64,000 nt of DNA, taken from NCBI RefSeq assembly GCF_900142375.1, contig NZ_FRAR01000011.1:62001-126000 (forward strand), written 5' to 3'. Positions 36,055 through 44,185 of the stretch are shown here, in pieces. The notes under the pieces are model-generated. The model saw only the letters and a program-made list of their open reading frames with translations. It did not search any database and was not told the DNA's origin. This DNA comes from Desulforamulus aeronauticus DSM 10349 (GTDB lineage: Bacteria; Bacillota; Desulfotomaculia; Desulfotomaculales; Desulfotomaculaceae). Position numbers and translations under genes: made by a program. Position 1 is the stretch's first letter. Each line of letters begins with the position of its first letter.

Positions 36055-36357
36055 TTGTTCGAAAATTTGGGTGGCATGATATCCCAGGTACAAAATATGC
36101 AAGAATCCCTTAAAGAGGTAGAGGTCCAAGTGGCTGTGGCTGAAGGTGCGGTTACGGTGACTATGAATGGTGCACAAAATATGGTAGCGGTTACCATTGC
36201 CCCGGAGTTACTTCAGGGTGATCTGGAAAATTTAGAAGATGCTGTATTGGCAGGGATTAAACTAGCCCAGCAGGAGAGTAAAGCTAAAGTTCAGGAACAG
36301 GTAGCCAAAATGACAGGCATCAATGTTAATAATTTTATGAACATGTTTAACGGTTAA
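36055..36357 (+). CDS. Divergent YbaB/EbfC-like protein (paralog 2)
   Basis: 100 residues from TTG 36055. Shape and signatures are those of YbaB: an N-terminal amphipathic helix (GGMISQVQNMQESLKEV), a central beta region (VTVTMNGAQNMVAVTIAPEL) and the C-terminal MTGINVNNF. Shorter and less methionine-rich than the housekeeping copy at 1486. Presumably DNA-binding; specific role unknown. Confidence 0.8.
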   Translation: MFENLGGMISQVQNMQESLKEVEVQVAVAEGAVTVTMNGAQNMVAVTIAPELLQGDLENLEDAVLAGIKLAQQESKAKVQEQVAKMTGINVNNFMNMFNG

Positions 36358-36373
36358 AGGGAGGCGAACAGAA

Positions 36374-36673
36374 TTGCTAGGCAATATGACCAAAATATTT
36401 GGCCAATTACAGGGATTACAGCAAACTTTAAAAGATCTTGCGGTGGAAGGGAGTGCCGGTAACGGGTTAGTCAAAGTTTTTGTTAATGGCCAGCAAAATA
36501 TAGTGTCAGTTCATTTTGACCCCGAGCGCATTCATTCTGTGGAACCCGCTGAGGTAGGCTCACTGGTGGTAGAGGCCTACAATCAAGCTCAGTCTGAAAG
36601 TAAAGATAAAACCAAGGAAGTCGTGAGCAAAACCACCGGTCTAAATCTTTCCAACCTTCCGGGAATATTTTAA
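36374..36673 (+). CDS. Divergent YbaB/EbfC-like protein (paralog 3)
   Basis: 99 residues from TTG 36374, nine bases after GGAGG. YbaB-like layout: MTKIFGQLQGLQQTLKDLA, VKVFVNGQQNIVSVHFDPE, TTGLNLSNLPGIF. Placed 16 bases after paralog 2, so the two may form a heteromeric pair. Confidence 0.8.
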   Translation: MLGNMTKIFGQLQGLQQTLKDLAVEGSAGNGLVKVFVNGQQNIVSVHFDPERIHSVEPAEVGSLVVEAYNQAQSESKDKTKEVVSKTTGLNLSNLPGIF

Positions 36674-36685
36674 ATAATAGTTTGT

Positions 36686-36780
36686 GGGGAGTGGTGCAAA
36701 AGTACTTTTTTGCGCCACTTCCCTTTTTTGGCATGTCGGAAAGTATAAAACTTCCCGACACGCATAAGGGCAAACAGCCG
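36686..36780. repeat. Repeat family C hairpin followed by a family B fragment
   Basis: GGGGAGTGGTGCAAAA pairs with TTTTGCGCCACTTCCC and is followed by TTTTTT, so it also serves as the terminator of the YbaB pair. Bases 36732-36780 (TGTCGGAAAGTATAAAACTT ... CATAAGGGCAAAC) match the 5' part of family B. The same hairpin recurs at 49209 and 54955. Confidence 0.65.
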
Positions 36781-36926
36781 CAACCCCTTACGACACATTA
36801 GCGCTTCATGGTGCACAGCACCTAATCTTGCGAGTGGTAACAATTACATAAATGCTATATTTTTCTTTTTAAGCGTTTTTTAATTATGTTTTCAGGAGTC
36901 ATGCAAAATTTGTCTTAAAACGTTGT

Positions 36927-36955
36927 AACACAACGTATCCCTTTCTCATAATTTA
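36927..36955 (+). promoter_or_regulatory. Candidate sigma-K promoter with overlapping inverted repeat
   Basis: AACA (36927-36930), 16 bases, CATAATTTA (36947-36955) fits the Bacillus sigma-K consensus (mACm, N16, CATANNNTA). The perfect inverted repeat ACGTTGT-AAC-ACAACGT (36920-36936) covers the -35 region. Precedes the Cys-rich small protein gene. Confidence 0.5.
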
Positions 36956-37011
36956 ATGTAAGAACGGTCCCGGGATATCGTTCACAGATTTAATCATAAG
37001 GAGGAATTCCG

Positions 37012-37209
37012 ATGTCCAACGTATTAGAAGGCATTAAGGAAAAATGTTTTGGAGGCGGTGGTAATGTAGGCATTTGTTGCTGTCTGTTACTTGCTCTATT
37101 CATCATCGGTGTTGCACTCGTATTTTGTGGCATTCTGCCGGTCCACCTGCTTGGTCTGTATCTGTTCCTGGTTCTAGCCATCTTCTGCGCCTGCTTCTGC
37201 TGGTGCTAG
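37012..37209 (+). CDS. Small cysteine-rich hydrophobic protein, putative spore protein
   Basis: 65 residues. Short N-terminal helix, GGGG, then two hydrophobic stretches with cysteine clusters (GICCCLLLALFIIG, LAIFCACFCWC). GGAGG is seven bases before ATG 37012. No family recognised. The sigma-K-like promoter suggests late mother-cell expression. Confidence 0.75.
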   Translation: MSNVLEGIKEKCFGGGGNVGICCCLLLALFIIGVALVFCGILPVHLLGLYLFLVLAIFCACFCWC

Positions 37210-37237
37210 CCACCAACAAAGTTTTGTATCCATTATG

Positions 37238-37269
37238 GGAAAGGGCTACACCCTTGTGTAGCCCTTTCC
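37238..37269 (+). terminator. Perfect 14-bp hairpin after the Cys-rich gene
   Basis: GGAAAGGGCTACAC-CCTT-GTGTAGCCCTTTCC. No T tract follows, so it may be a processing or stability hairpin rather than a terminator. Confidence 0.6.
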
Positions 37270-37328
37270 ACCAGGATATTTGAACTGCGAGGGCAGTAAG
37301 GGGCAGTTGAGGGAAGGAGTTGATTACC

Positions 37329-37883
37329 GTGAGTGAAAAATCCAGCAGCCGGCTCGCTAGCAACCTCGAGCAGCTGGTCTCCAGAATGGAAAACATCCAT
37401 TTCCAGAGGGGCAGTGAAATGGACCAGGTTTCCGGTGTGCTGGGGAATATGGATAAACTGGTAGATGTCCTTGCTCGAATAGAACTGCAGCGTCAGTCTG
37501 AACAGCAATTAAACGAAAAACTTGACCGCTTAAGTAAAATCATGGAGAGGGTATCTGAGGAAACTGTACCTACCAGAGATGATGATGTTGCTGTAGAGCA
37601 AACCCTGCGAAAAATCATTAAAGGGGTAAAGGTTACCGGTAAAGTGATGGATATTATTGCTGGCAGCCTAGGAGCTATGTTTGACACCATTTCTACCACC
37701 GTAAAACAACCTGATCGGCAAAATTTAACCAGATCCAACAATAAAGAAATTGATTTAGCCAGTGTTTTAGCCCCCGTTGGAGCCCTACTGCAGGGATTCC
37801 TGGGTGTTGCCTCAGAACAAAGCGATTCCAGCAGTAAGTCGAGCCAGAGCAAGACCAGTAAACCCGAAGATATAGCAGATTAA
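37329..37883 (+). CDS. Coiled-coil protein of unknown function
   Basis: 184 residues from GTG 37329, nine bases after AAGGAG (an earlier TTG at 37320 touches the Shine-Dalgarno). Heptad-rich coiled coil at about 8-75, a Gly-containing hydrophobic patch at about 100-118 (VMDIIAGSLGAMFDTI), a second at about 140-158 and a Ser/Lys-rich tail. No family recognised. The subtilase gene follows 28 bases later. Confidence 0.75.
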   Translation: MSEKSSSRLASNLEQLVSRMENIHFQRGSEMDQVSGVLGNMDKLVDVLARIELQRQSEQQLNEKLDRLSKIMERVSEETVPTRDDDVAVEQTLRKIIKGVKVTGKVMDIIAGSLGAMFDTISTTVKQPDRQNLTRSNNKEIDLASVLAPVGALLQGFLGVASEQSDSSSKSSQSKTSKPEDIAD

Positions 37884-37911
37884 TGCGGCATCGACCAGAG
37901 GGGATGAGGCT

Positions 37912-39009
37912 ATGGTCGATAAAGAAAAAAGAGTAAGAATTATTCTTTTTAAAGATCCTTTTCAGCGTGGTGAACTGACTCGGCATCATGCTGGTTTAGT
38001 AAAATGGATGAGGGCACAAAAACCCCAAACCCTGCCAGGGATTAATGGTGTAATTTGTACCTTGCCATCAAGTATTTCCGATGAGGAGATACTTTCCACC
38101 GGTGGGGTTAAGGCGGTGGAAGAAAACTTTAAAATAAGTCTGGTTCCTTGGGCACCGGTTAAGTTTAAAAATTTATGGTCTAAGTATGAGCAAATCATAC
38201 CCTGGGGTGTGCAGTATATTGGTTCACATTTGTGTTGGCAGGAAACCAAAGGTCAGGGAGTAAGAGTTGCGGTTATCGACAGTGGAATTGATGGAAACCA
38301 CCCCAACCTAGGGGATAATCTTAAGGGTGGAGTAAATTTTGTTAACCCAGGTGCCTCCTTTGCGGATGATAACGGTCACGGTACTCATGTTGCCGGCATT
38401 ATTGCCGCTTCGGACACGGGTACAGGTATCATTGGAGTGGCCCCGGAAGCAGAACTATTTGCTGTGAAGGTTCTGGATAAATGGGGCGAAGGTACGGTGC
38501 AGGGTGCCATTAATGCCATTGATTGGTGTCTACGAAACGGTATTCATGTGGTCAATATGAGCTTCGGTACGGATAAATACAGCCGTGCTTTGGAAGAGGC
38601 CGTTCGGGTGGCCCACAACCGTGGCTTGTTGATTGTGGCAGCTGCGGGTAATGATGGCGGCCCTGATACGGTGGATTATCCCGCTGTGTTTGACCAGACT
38701 ATCAGTGTGGCTGCAGTAGATCAGCGAGGAAGGTTGGCTAGTTATAGCAGCAGTGGCCCAGAGGTAGATTTATTGGCACCAGGGAGCAATATTCTCTCTA
38801 CTTACCGCTGGGGTAGCTTTGTTAGACAAAGTGGCAGTTCCATGGCCACTGCCCATATTTCTGGTGCTGTTGCCTTACTAAAGGCAAAATACCCGAAGGA
38901 AGATATTCATAGACTGCGCCGGAGACTTATTTCCGGAGCCAGGAGACCCAAATTTCTGGCTGAGAAAGGGACTGGAGCAGGAATTGCAAGGGTAGATCTT
39001 TCATTATAA
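37912..39009 (+). CDS. Subtilisin-like serine protease (S8), no signal peptide
   Basis: 365 residues. N-terminal inhibitor-like prodomain (about 1-85), then a peptidase S8 domain with Asp in VAVIDSGIDGNHPNL (about 125), His in NGHGTHVAGI (about 160) and Ser in SGSSMATAHISGA (about 308). AAGNDGGP carries the oxyanion Asn. Absence of a signal peptide suggests an intracellular or spore-compartment protease. Closely follows the coiled-coil gene. Confidence 0.9.
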   Translation: MVDKEKRVRIILFKDPFQRGELTRHHAGLVKWMRAQKPQTLPGINGVICTLPSSISDEEILSTGGVKAVEENFKISLVPWAPVKFKNLWSKYEQIIPWGVQYIGSHLCWQETKGQGVRVAVIDSGIDGNHPNLGDNLKGGVNFVNPGASFADDNGHGTHVAGIIAASDTGTGIIGVAPEAELFAVKVLDKWGEGTVQGAINAIDWCLRNGIHVVNMSFGTDKYSRALEEAVRVAHNRGLLIVAAAGNDGGPDTVDYPAVFDQTISVAAVDQRGRLASYSSSGPEVDLLAPGSNILSTYRWGSFVRQSGSSMATAHISGAVALLKAKYPKEDIHRLRRRLISGARRPKFLAEKGTGAGIARVDLSL

Positions 39010-39153
39010 TCTTCCCGGGGGACATATAAAGTGAACAAGGATGGTAGATATCGACCCCGGTCGGAAGCTTGATATCCGGCGGGGGTTGATTGTTGGTGTA
39101 TAATGGCCCGCTATCTGGTAAAGAATAGGACAGAACATTAGGAGGTGAAAAGT

Positions 39154-39402
39154 TTGACCGGGCCAAAGATCCAAGACCATCAGAATGAAACGAAAACCTT
39201 TAAGCTTGGTGGCTTGCAGGAGGATGGTCGGCACCAGAAGCAAGAAATTGAGACTTATGTCTCTCAAATTGACGGGGTAGATAGTGTATTGGTTAATCTG
39301 GAACAAGGAACAGTCACTATAGATTTTGATCCCGGGGCGATTCATCCAGATTATTTGCGAGGGACCCTCAGGTCACTGGGACACGATATACTGCCACAAT
39401 AA
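39154..39402 (+). CDS. HMA-fold-like small protein lacking the CxxC metal site
   Basis: 82 residues from TTG 39154, eight bases after AGGAGG. C-terminal part (about 30-82: YVSQIDGVDSVLVNLEQGTV, FDPGAIHPDYLRGTLRSLGH) has the beta-alpha-beta pattern of heavy-metal-associated domains, but no cysteine is present where CxxC would be. Metal transfer is therefore unlikely. Confidence 0.75.
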   Translation: MTGPKIQDHQNETKTFKLGGLQEDGRHQKQEIETYVSQIDGVDSVLVNLEQGTVTIDFDPGAIHPDYLRGTLRSLGHDILPQ

Positions 39403-39405
39403 TGG

Positions 39406-39430
39406 AAGCAGGCCAAGGGCCTGCTTTTTC
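39406..39430 (+). terminator. Intrinsic terminator
   Basis: AAGCAGGCC-AAG-GGCCTGCTT followed by TTT. Confidence 0.85.
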
Positions 39431-39517
39431 ACACACCATCAGAAATATACGACATATATGCCAGCTGAATTTGGCTTCATTAGAAAATAATACTAACCTT
39501 ACAGTTATTATCAGGAT

Positions 39518-39552
39518 AGAGAAAAACGAAGGTTTACACCAAGTTTTTCTAA
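39518..39552 (+). repeat. Short copy of repeat family B
   Basis: AGAGAAAAACGAAGG and CAAGTTTTTCTAA inverted ends; the end lies 12 bases before the ATG of the YdcZ-like gene and adjoins its GGGAGG. Confidence 0.6.
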
Positions 39553-39564
39553 CGGGAGGTAGCG

Positions 39565-40011
39565 ATGGACGGAAAAATGCTAGCACTCATTATTGCCGCC
39601 ACATCTGGCCTTACTATGGCTCTGCAGGGAACCCTGAATTCTGCGTTGGGTAAGGTAGTGGGATTGTGGGAGACCACCTTTATTGTTCATGCTGTGGGCA
39701 CAGTGGTGGTGGGAATTTTGGTTTTTATTTGCCACCTGGGGGCCTGCGATTTGGGGAAATGGATCAGTGCCCCCTGGTATACCTACCTGGGAGGTGTCCT
39801 TAGTGTCTTAATTATTTATATGGTGGCCCGGAGTATTCCCGTCGTGGGTGTAGCCCCGGCCACCACGGCCATCATTCTGGGACAAACTCTCACTGCCGCA
39901 GCCGTTGATCATTTCGGGCTTTTTGGTGTAGAAAGAATTCCCTTTAGCTGGTACCACGTAGCAGGCACCTTCCTGATGGCCGGAGGGGCGTTTTTGTTGC
40001 TGAAAAAGTAA
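39565..40011 (+). CDS. DMT-superfamily YdcZ-type membrane transporter
   Basis: 148 residues, five hydrophobic segments, half-size DMT protein of the YdcZ family (ATSGLTMALQGTLNSALGKV, then PATTAIILGQTLTAAAVDHFG). Small YdcZ proteins are thought to act as dimers; substrate unknown. GGGAGG precedes ATG 39565. Confidence 0.85.
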   Translation: MDGKMLALIIAATSGLTMALQGTLNSALGKVVGLWETTFIVHAVGTVVVGILVFICHLGACDLGKWISAPWYTYLGGVLSVLIIYMVARSIPVVGVAPATTAIILGQTLTAAAVDHFGLFGVERIPFSWYHVAGTFLMAGGAFLLLKK

Positions 40012-40080
40012 TGTTAGCCAATAAATAGTTTTTATTTCTGCTTTGAACTTGATGAAAGTTTAAAGACAATCGAAAATAAA

Positions 40081-40106
40081 CCCCTGCGGTTTGATAACCA
40101 CAGGGG
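40081..40106. terminator. Bidirectional terminator between convergent genes
   Basis: CCCCTGCGGTT and AACCACAGGGG with flanking A-rich and T-rich ends. Confidence 0.8.
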
Positions 40107-40126
40107 TGTTTGCTATATGCTTAGAA

Positions 40127-41494
40127 TTATGCACCAATACTCTTGCCCGCACGCTCAGCGTCTACTTCACGGCGGCGAAGAGCCATAAAATCTTTGGTTT
40201 CGGCTACAATCACACCGGAGAGACACAGCAGACCAATTAAGTTGGGAATAGCCATGGCTCCGTTTAAGGTATCGGAGATGTTCCAAACTAGGTCTAGTTT
40301 CATGATACAGCCACAGAAAGCGACAATCACAAAAGCGGAACGGTAGTAAACAACGGCCTTGCGGCTAAAGATGTATTGAAAGCACTTTTCGCCGTAGTAA
40401 GACCAACCAAGAACGGTGGAGTAAGCAAAGAAAATAAGTCCAATACTGACAATGTATTTACCTGCTCCAGGTAAAAATGCTTCAAAAGAGGCAATGGTAA
40501 GAGCAGCACCAGAGACTTCACCGGTATACAGACCAGCCATGGCCAGCACAATACCAGTAATGGAGCAAACCACAATGGTGTCCAGGAAAGTACCCGTCAT
40601 GGAGACCAATGCCTGACGTCCAGGGTGATCTGTTTTGGCAGCGGCGGCTGCAATAGGAGCAGAACCTAAACCGGCTTCGTTAGAAAATACACCGCGGGCC
40701 ACACCGTAACGAATTACGGTACCCAGGGCACCGCCAGCAACTGCCTGCCCGGAGAAGGCGTCGGTAAGGATTAATTCTAAAGCAGGTCCAAGTTTATCTA
40801 GATTCATCAGAATAATGGCCAGCCCGCCTAAAACATAAAAGATGGCCATAAAGGGTACAACAAGACCAGTTACTCGACCGATGCTTTTGATACCACCTAA
40901 AATAACCGCACCGGTTAAAATGGCTAAGATGATGCCTGTAATAATAGGACTGATGCCAAAGGTACCTTCCATAGCGAGAGCCACAGAGTTGGTTTGGGTC
41001 ATGTTGCCGATACCGAAGGAAGCAAAGGCACCAAAGAAAGCAAAGGCCCAAGCCAGCCATTTTAATTTGAGGCCCCGTTCAATGTAATACATGGGACCGC
41101 CGGACATTTCACCTTTTTCATCAACTACGCGATATTTTACCGCTAGGATAGCCTCACCATATTTGGTAGCCATACCAAATATGGCGGTAATCCACATCCA
41201 GAACACTGCACCGGGGCCCCCAGTAAACACGGCTGTAGCTACCCCAGCAATGTTACCGGTACCAATGGTAGCAGCCAGTGCAGTCATGAGGGCGTGGAAG
41301 TGCGAAATATCCCCTTCTGATGATTTGTCCTGCTTATTGGGGGAGAATGCCAACTTCAAGGCATAGGGCAGGGTCCTTATGGGAAGGAACCCCAGGCGTA
41401 GGGTTAAAAATACACCAGTTCCTACAAGGAAAACTAGCATATAAGGACCCCAGACAAAATCGTTGACTTTTGAGACAAGAGCAGAAAAATCCAA
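40127..41494 (-). CDS. Sodium:alanine symporter family (AGCS) transporter
   Basis: 455-residue multi-pass transporter of alanine or glycine with Na+. Family signatures: ALMTALAATIGTGNIAGVAT at about 70-90, GPGAVFWMWITAIFGMATKY, GGPMYYIERGL and VFSNEAGLGSAPIAAAAA near 270-290. Starts at TTG 41494 after AGGTGG. Transcribed after the L,D-transpeptidase but separated from it by a terminator. Confidence 0.93.
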   Translation of the reverse strand: MDFSALVSKVNDFVWGPYMLVFLVGTGVFLTLRLGFLPIRTLPYALKLAFSPNKQDKSSEGDISHFHALMTALAATIGTGNIAGVATAVFTGGPGAVFWMWITAIFGMATKYGEAILAVKYRVVDEKGEMSGGPMYYIERGLKLKWLAWAFAFFGAFASFGIGNMTQTNSVALAMEGTFGISPIITGIILAILTGAVILGGIKSIGRVTGLVVPFMAIFYVLGGLAIILMNLDKLGPALELILTDAFSGQAVAGGALGTVIRYGVARGVFSNEAGLGSAPIAAAAAKTDHPGRQALVSMTGTFLDTIVVCSITGIVLAMAGLYTGEVSGAALTIASFEAFLPGAGKYIVSIGLIFFAYSTVLGWSYYGEKCFQYIFSRKAVVYYRSAFVIVAFCGCIMKLDLVWNISDTLNGAMAIPNLIGLLCLSGVIVAETKDFMALRRREVDAERAGKSIGA

Positions 41495-41625
41495 AATAAG
41501 TCCACCTACCTTAATAAAAATGTATTTATATGGGAGATATATATTCGACCGTTCAATTCATAATTCCTGCAAAATTCAAAAAATATTGTATTAATACAAT
41601 GAACAAATGGTTAATCAGGAGAGAC

Positions 41626-41676
41626 AAAAAGCCCTTGGCCATTAGCTCTGAGCTTCTCGTGCTAATGGTCAAGGGC
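41626..41676 (-). terminator. Terminator of the L,D-transpeptidase gene built from a family A repeat
   Basis: On the minus strand GCCCTTGACCATTAGC pairs with GCTAATGGCCAAGGGC and is followed by TTTTTGT. The arm sequence is the same GGCCAATGGC-type word found in family A. Confidence 0.75.
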
Positions 41677-41707
41677 CACTTGATGTAGTCAACACTCGCT
41701 GAATAAA

Positions 41708-42283
41708 CTAGCTGGGTATATAAATGCTTTGCCCTACCTCTAAAACATCAGGATTTGTTAAATTGTTAACGGCCAGTAGAGTATCCAGGGAAACATTATA
41801 CCTACTGGCGATTTTCCAAAGAGTGTCTCCGGGAACTACGATATGCACGCGATGATCCAGGGGAGGACCACTGCCTGGATTGGTATAGGAGGAAGTACCG
41901 GTGGTGTTATAGCCCGGAATGGATAAGACCCGTACCGGAGTGCCCAACGGTACTTGGGGAAATAACTCTTCAACGTTATAGTTTTGCATCCGAATACAGC
42001 CCAGAGAAACCCGGTTGCCGATGGAAGCGGGGTTGTTTGTGCCATGAATACCATAGTTACCGCCGGGAATATTTAGGCCCATCCAGCGAGATCCCAAGAC
42101 ACCACCCGGATTCATAAGTTTATTAATAACCTGGTAATCTCCTGCCGGGGTGGGAGTAGCTGCTTTACCCACTGCCACAGGATAGGTTTTGCTTAATTCC
42201 CCTCCGAGGTACACTCGTAACTGACGACTTCCGGGGTCGATATGCAGTTCCAGGCCTGCTCGGTACATAGTTAGATTGACCAT
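41708..42283 (-). CDS. L,D-transpeptidase (YkuD) with C-terminal LysM
   Basis: 191 residues. YkuD domain at about 5-120, with the catalytic signature IHGTNNPASIGNRVSLGCIRM (His and Cys). A LysM motif at about 147-190 (HIVVPGDTLWKIASRYNVSL). No signal peptide, like the spore-associated Bacillus YkuD. Forms 3-3 cross-links in peptidoglycan. AGGAGGG precedes ATG 42283. Confidence 0.92.
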   Translation of the reverse strand: MVNLTMYRAGLELHIDPGSRQLRVYLGGELSKTYPVAVGKAATPTPAGDYQVINKLMNPGGVLGSRWMGLNIPGGNYGIHGTNNPASIGNRVSLGCIRMQNYNVEELFPQVPLGTPVRVLSIPGYNTTGTSSYTNPGSGPPLDHRVHIVVPGDTLWKIASRYNVSLDTLLAVNNLTNPDVLEVGQSIYIPS

Positions 42284-42456
42284 GTTTTCCCTCCTCTTAG
42301 TAGTCTGTTTCTACATACTATGAGTTGGCTTACGCAAAGGGAAACCTTTTAAAAGCAGTATTTTTTATCCTTAGAAAGCAAATAATACTACTATTTAGTT
42401 TAACCATTAGCAAAAAGAAGGTTTTTCCAACGGACATAGGGAAATACCGTTCAATG

Positions 42457-42571
42457 AGCGCTTGCGCGAATTGTGCACCAAAATGCGGGCGCTTTAGCGC
42501 CTACATTGCGCATTTTGTGTGCATCGCGCCGCGAGCGTTTTTCTCAAACGCCCTTAAGGGCGTTTGAGAAA
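42457..42571. repeat. Long cruciform plus perfect 32-bp palindrome upstream of ispE
   Basis: 42457-42537 is a GC-rich imperfect inverted repeat: GCGCTTGCGCGAATTGTGCAC faces GTGCATCGCGCCGCGAGCG, and CAAAATGCG faces GCGCATTTTG. 42540-42571 is a perfect palindrome, arms TTTCTCAAACGCCCTT and AAGGGCGTTTGAGAAA. It ends 14 bases before the Shine-Dalgarno of ispE. The upstream 42284-42456 contains only A+T-rich sequence and the word ATACCGTTCAA, also seen at 3052 and 35034. Confidence 0.8.
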
Positions 42572-42594
42572 TTAGGGTTAAAGGAGGAGTTTAC

Positions 42595-43443
42595 ATGGGG
42601 CTAACCATCAAAGCCCATGGTAAAATAAACTTGACCCTGGATGTCTTATCCCGGCGTCCGGATGGCTATCATGACGTAGAAATGATTATGCAGAGTATAG
42701 CGCTGCATGATACATTACGAATAGAAGACCAAGAAGAAGAGATTATGCTTACAGCAGCGGGGCAGCCGGTTAGCATTGATGAGGATAACCTTATTATCAA
42801 GGCGGCTCGCCTGTTGCAGCAGCAAACTGGTACACAGCGTGGGGCAAAGATACATTTGCAGAAAGAAATTCCAGTGGCTGCCGGTTTAGCCGGTGGGTCC
42901 ACCGATGCAGCGGCCACCCTTAGGGGATTGAATGAACTGTGGCAATTGGGTCTAAGTCGGAAGCAACTTATGGAGTTGGGGGTTAGGTTAGGCGCAGATG
43001 TTCCCTTTTGTCTGCTGGGAGGCACGGCGATCGCCCGAGGAATTGGCGAGGAGCTTACACCACTCCCTGCGGCACCTAACTTTGGCGTAGTACTGGTAAA
43101 GCCAGCCTTTGGGGTGAGTACTGCAGCGGTTTATCGGGGACTAAATGTAGCCAGTCTGAGGCAGCATCCCAGGACTAATTCTATGGTGGATGCCCTAAGG
43201 TTCGGTCAATTATCTGCCGTGGCAGATGAATTAGGCAATGTGTTAGAAAGCGTGACCCTGGGTTTGTACCCGGAATTACAGGAGATTAAAGAAACACTTA
43301 CAGAGGTAGGCTGCCAGGGTGTGCTCATGTCGGGTAGTGGGCCGACGATCTTTGGCTTAACAGAGGATGCCGCAGCAGCGATAAAGCTGGCCCGGCAGCT
43401 AGCACTTCCTAACTGTAAGGTGGTAGCCACGGCTATGGTGTAA
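42595..43443 (+). CDS. ispE: 4-diphosphocytidyl-2-C-methyl-D-erythritol kinase
   Basis: 282-residue GHMP kinase of the MEP isoprenoid pathway. [23 protein letters not shown] at the N-terminus, the ATP-binding [21 protein letters not shown] at about 92-112 and [11 protein letters not shown] near 243 are diagnostic. AAGGAGGAG precedes ATG 42595. Same relative position as in Bacillus, between yabG and spoVG. Confidence 0.95.
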   Translation: MGLTIKAHGKINLTLDVLSRRPDGYHDVEMIMQSIALHDTLRIEDQEEEIMLTAAGQPVSIDEDNLIIKAARLLQQQTGTQRGAKIHLQKEIPVAAGLAGGSTDAAATLRGLNELWQLGLSRKQLMELGVRLGADVPFCLLGGTAIARGIGEELTPLPAAPNFGVVLVKPAFGVSTAAVYRGLNVASLRQHPRTNSMVDALRFGQLSAVADELGNVLESVTLGLYPELQEIKETLTEVGCQGVLMSGSGPTIFGLTEDAAAAIKLARQLALPNCKVVATAMV

Positions 43444-43492
43444 AAAATTAAGATAGAGAAATAAGCATAGAAAGCAATTAGGGGGCGGAGAG

Positions 43493-44185
43493 ATGACAGA
43501 ACCAAGATTAGTTCCTATCCAACTGGATGCGTATAAGCCGTTACGAGAGATTGTTTTTGAAACATTAAGAGAGGCGATTCTTTCGGGTAAGCTGGAGCCC
43601 GGGGAACGCTTAATGGAAATTCAGTTGGCCGAAGAAATGGGCGTTAGCCGTACACCCGTGAGGGAAGCTATTCGGAAACTGGAGTTAGAAGGCTTTGTGG
43701 TCATGATTCCCCGCAAAGGAGCCTATGTGGCAGGAATATCCCAAAAGGATGTCACCGATGTTTTTGAAGTACGGGCAGCCTTGGAGGCCCTGGCCGCGGG
43801 GTTGGCTGCGGAACGTGCCACGGATGAAGAGATAGAAAAACTGGACAGATCTCTGCTGGCTTATTCTGAGCAAACGAATAAACAGGATATTGATGGGATT
43901 GTTGAGTCGGATACTGGGTTCCACGAGTTACTGTATAAATGTAGTCGAAACGAGCGGTTGCAATCAATGATTACCCTTTTACGAGAGATTATTCAACGGG
44001 TAAGAACCGTGTCTCTTTCCCAGCCGGGCAGAAGCAAGGATGCCGTAGAAGAACACAGACAGATTGTGGATGCCATTGCCGAACGAAATGTGGAATTGGC
44101 CCAACATCTAGCCCGTGAACATATCTACAATGCAGAAAATAGTATGCTGAATTCCCTTAAGGGGGCATCAATTAAGCATGATTGA
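43493..44185 (+). CDS. GntR family transcriptional regulator (FCD type)
   Basis: 230 residues. N-terminal winged HTH (about 15-80: LREAILSGKLEPGERLMEIQ, MGVSRTPVREAIRKLELEG) and a C-terminal FCD effector domain (about 90-220) with conserved Asp/His (VFEVRAALEALAAGLAAER, EEHRQIVDAIAERN). Takes the place of purR in Bacillus. Overlaps the next gene by eight bases, so regulator and nucleotidyltransferase are coupled. Effector unknown. Confidence 0.9.
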   Translation: MTEPRLVPIQLDAYKPLREIVFETLREAILSGKLEPGERLMEIQLAEEMGVSRTPVREAIRKLELEGFVVMIPRKGAYVAGISQKDVTDVFEVRAALEALAAGLAAERATDEEIEKLDRSLLAYSEQTNKQDIDGIVESDTGFHELLYKCSRNERLQSMITLLREIIQRVRTVSLSQPGRSKDAVEEHRQIVDAIAERNVELAQHLAREHIYNAENSMLNSLKGASIKHD

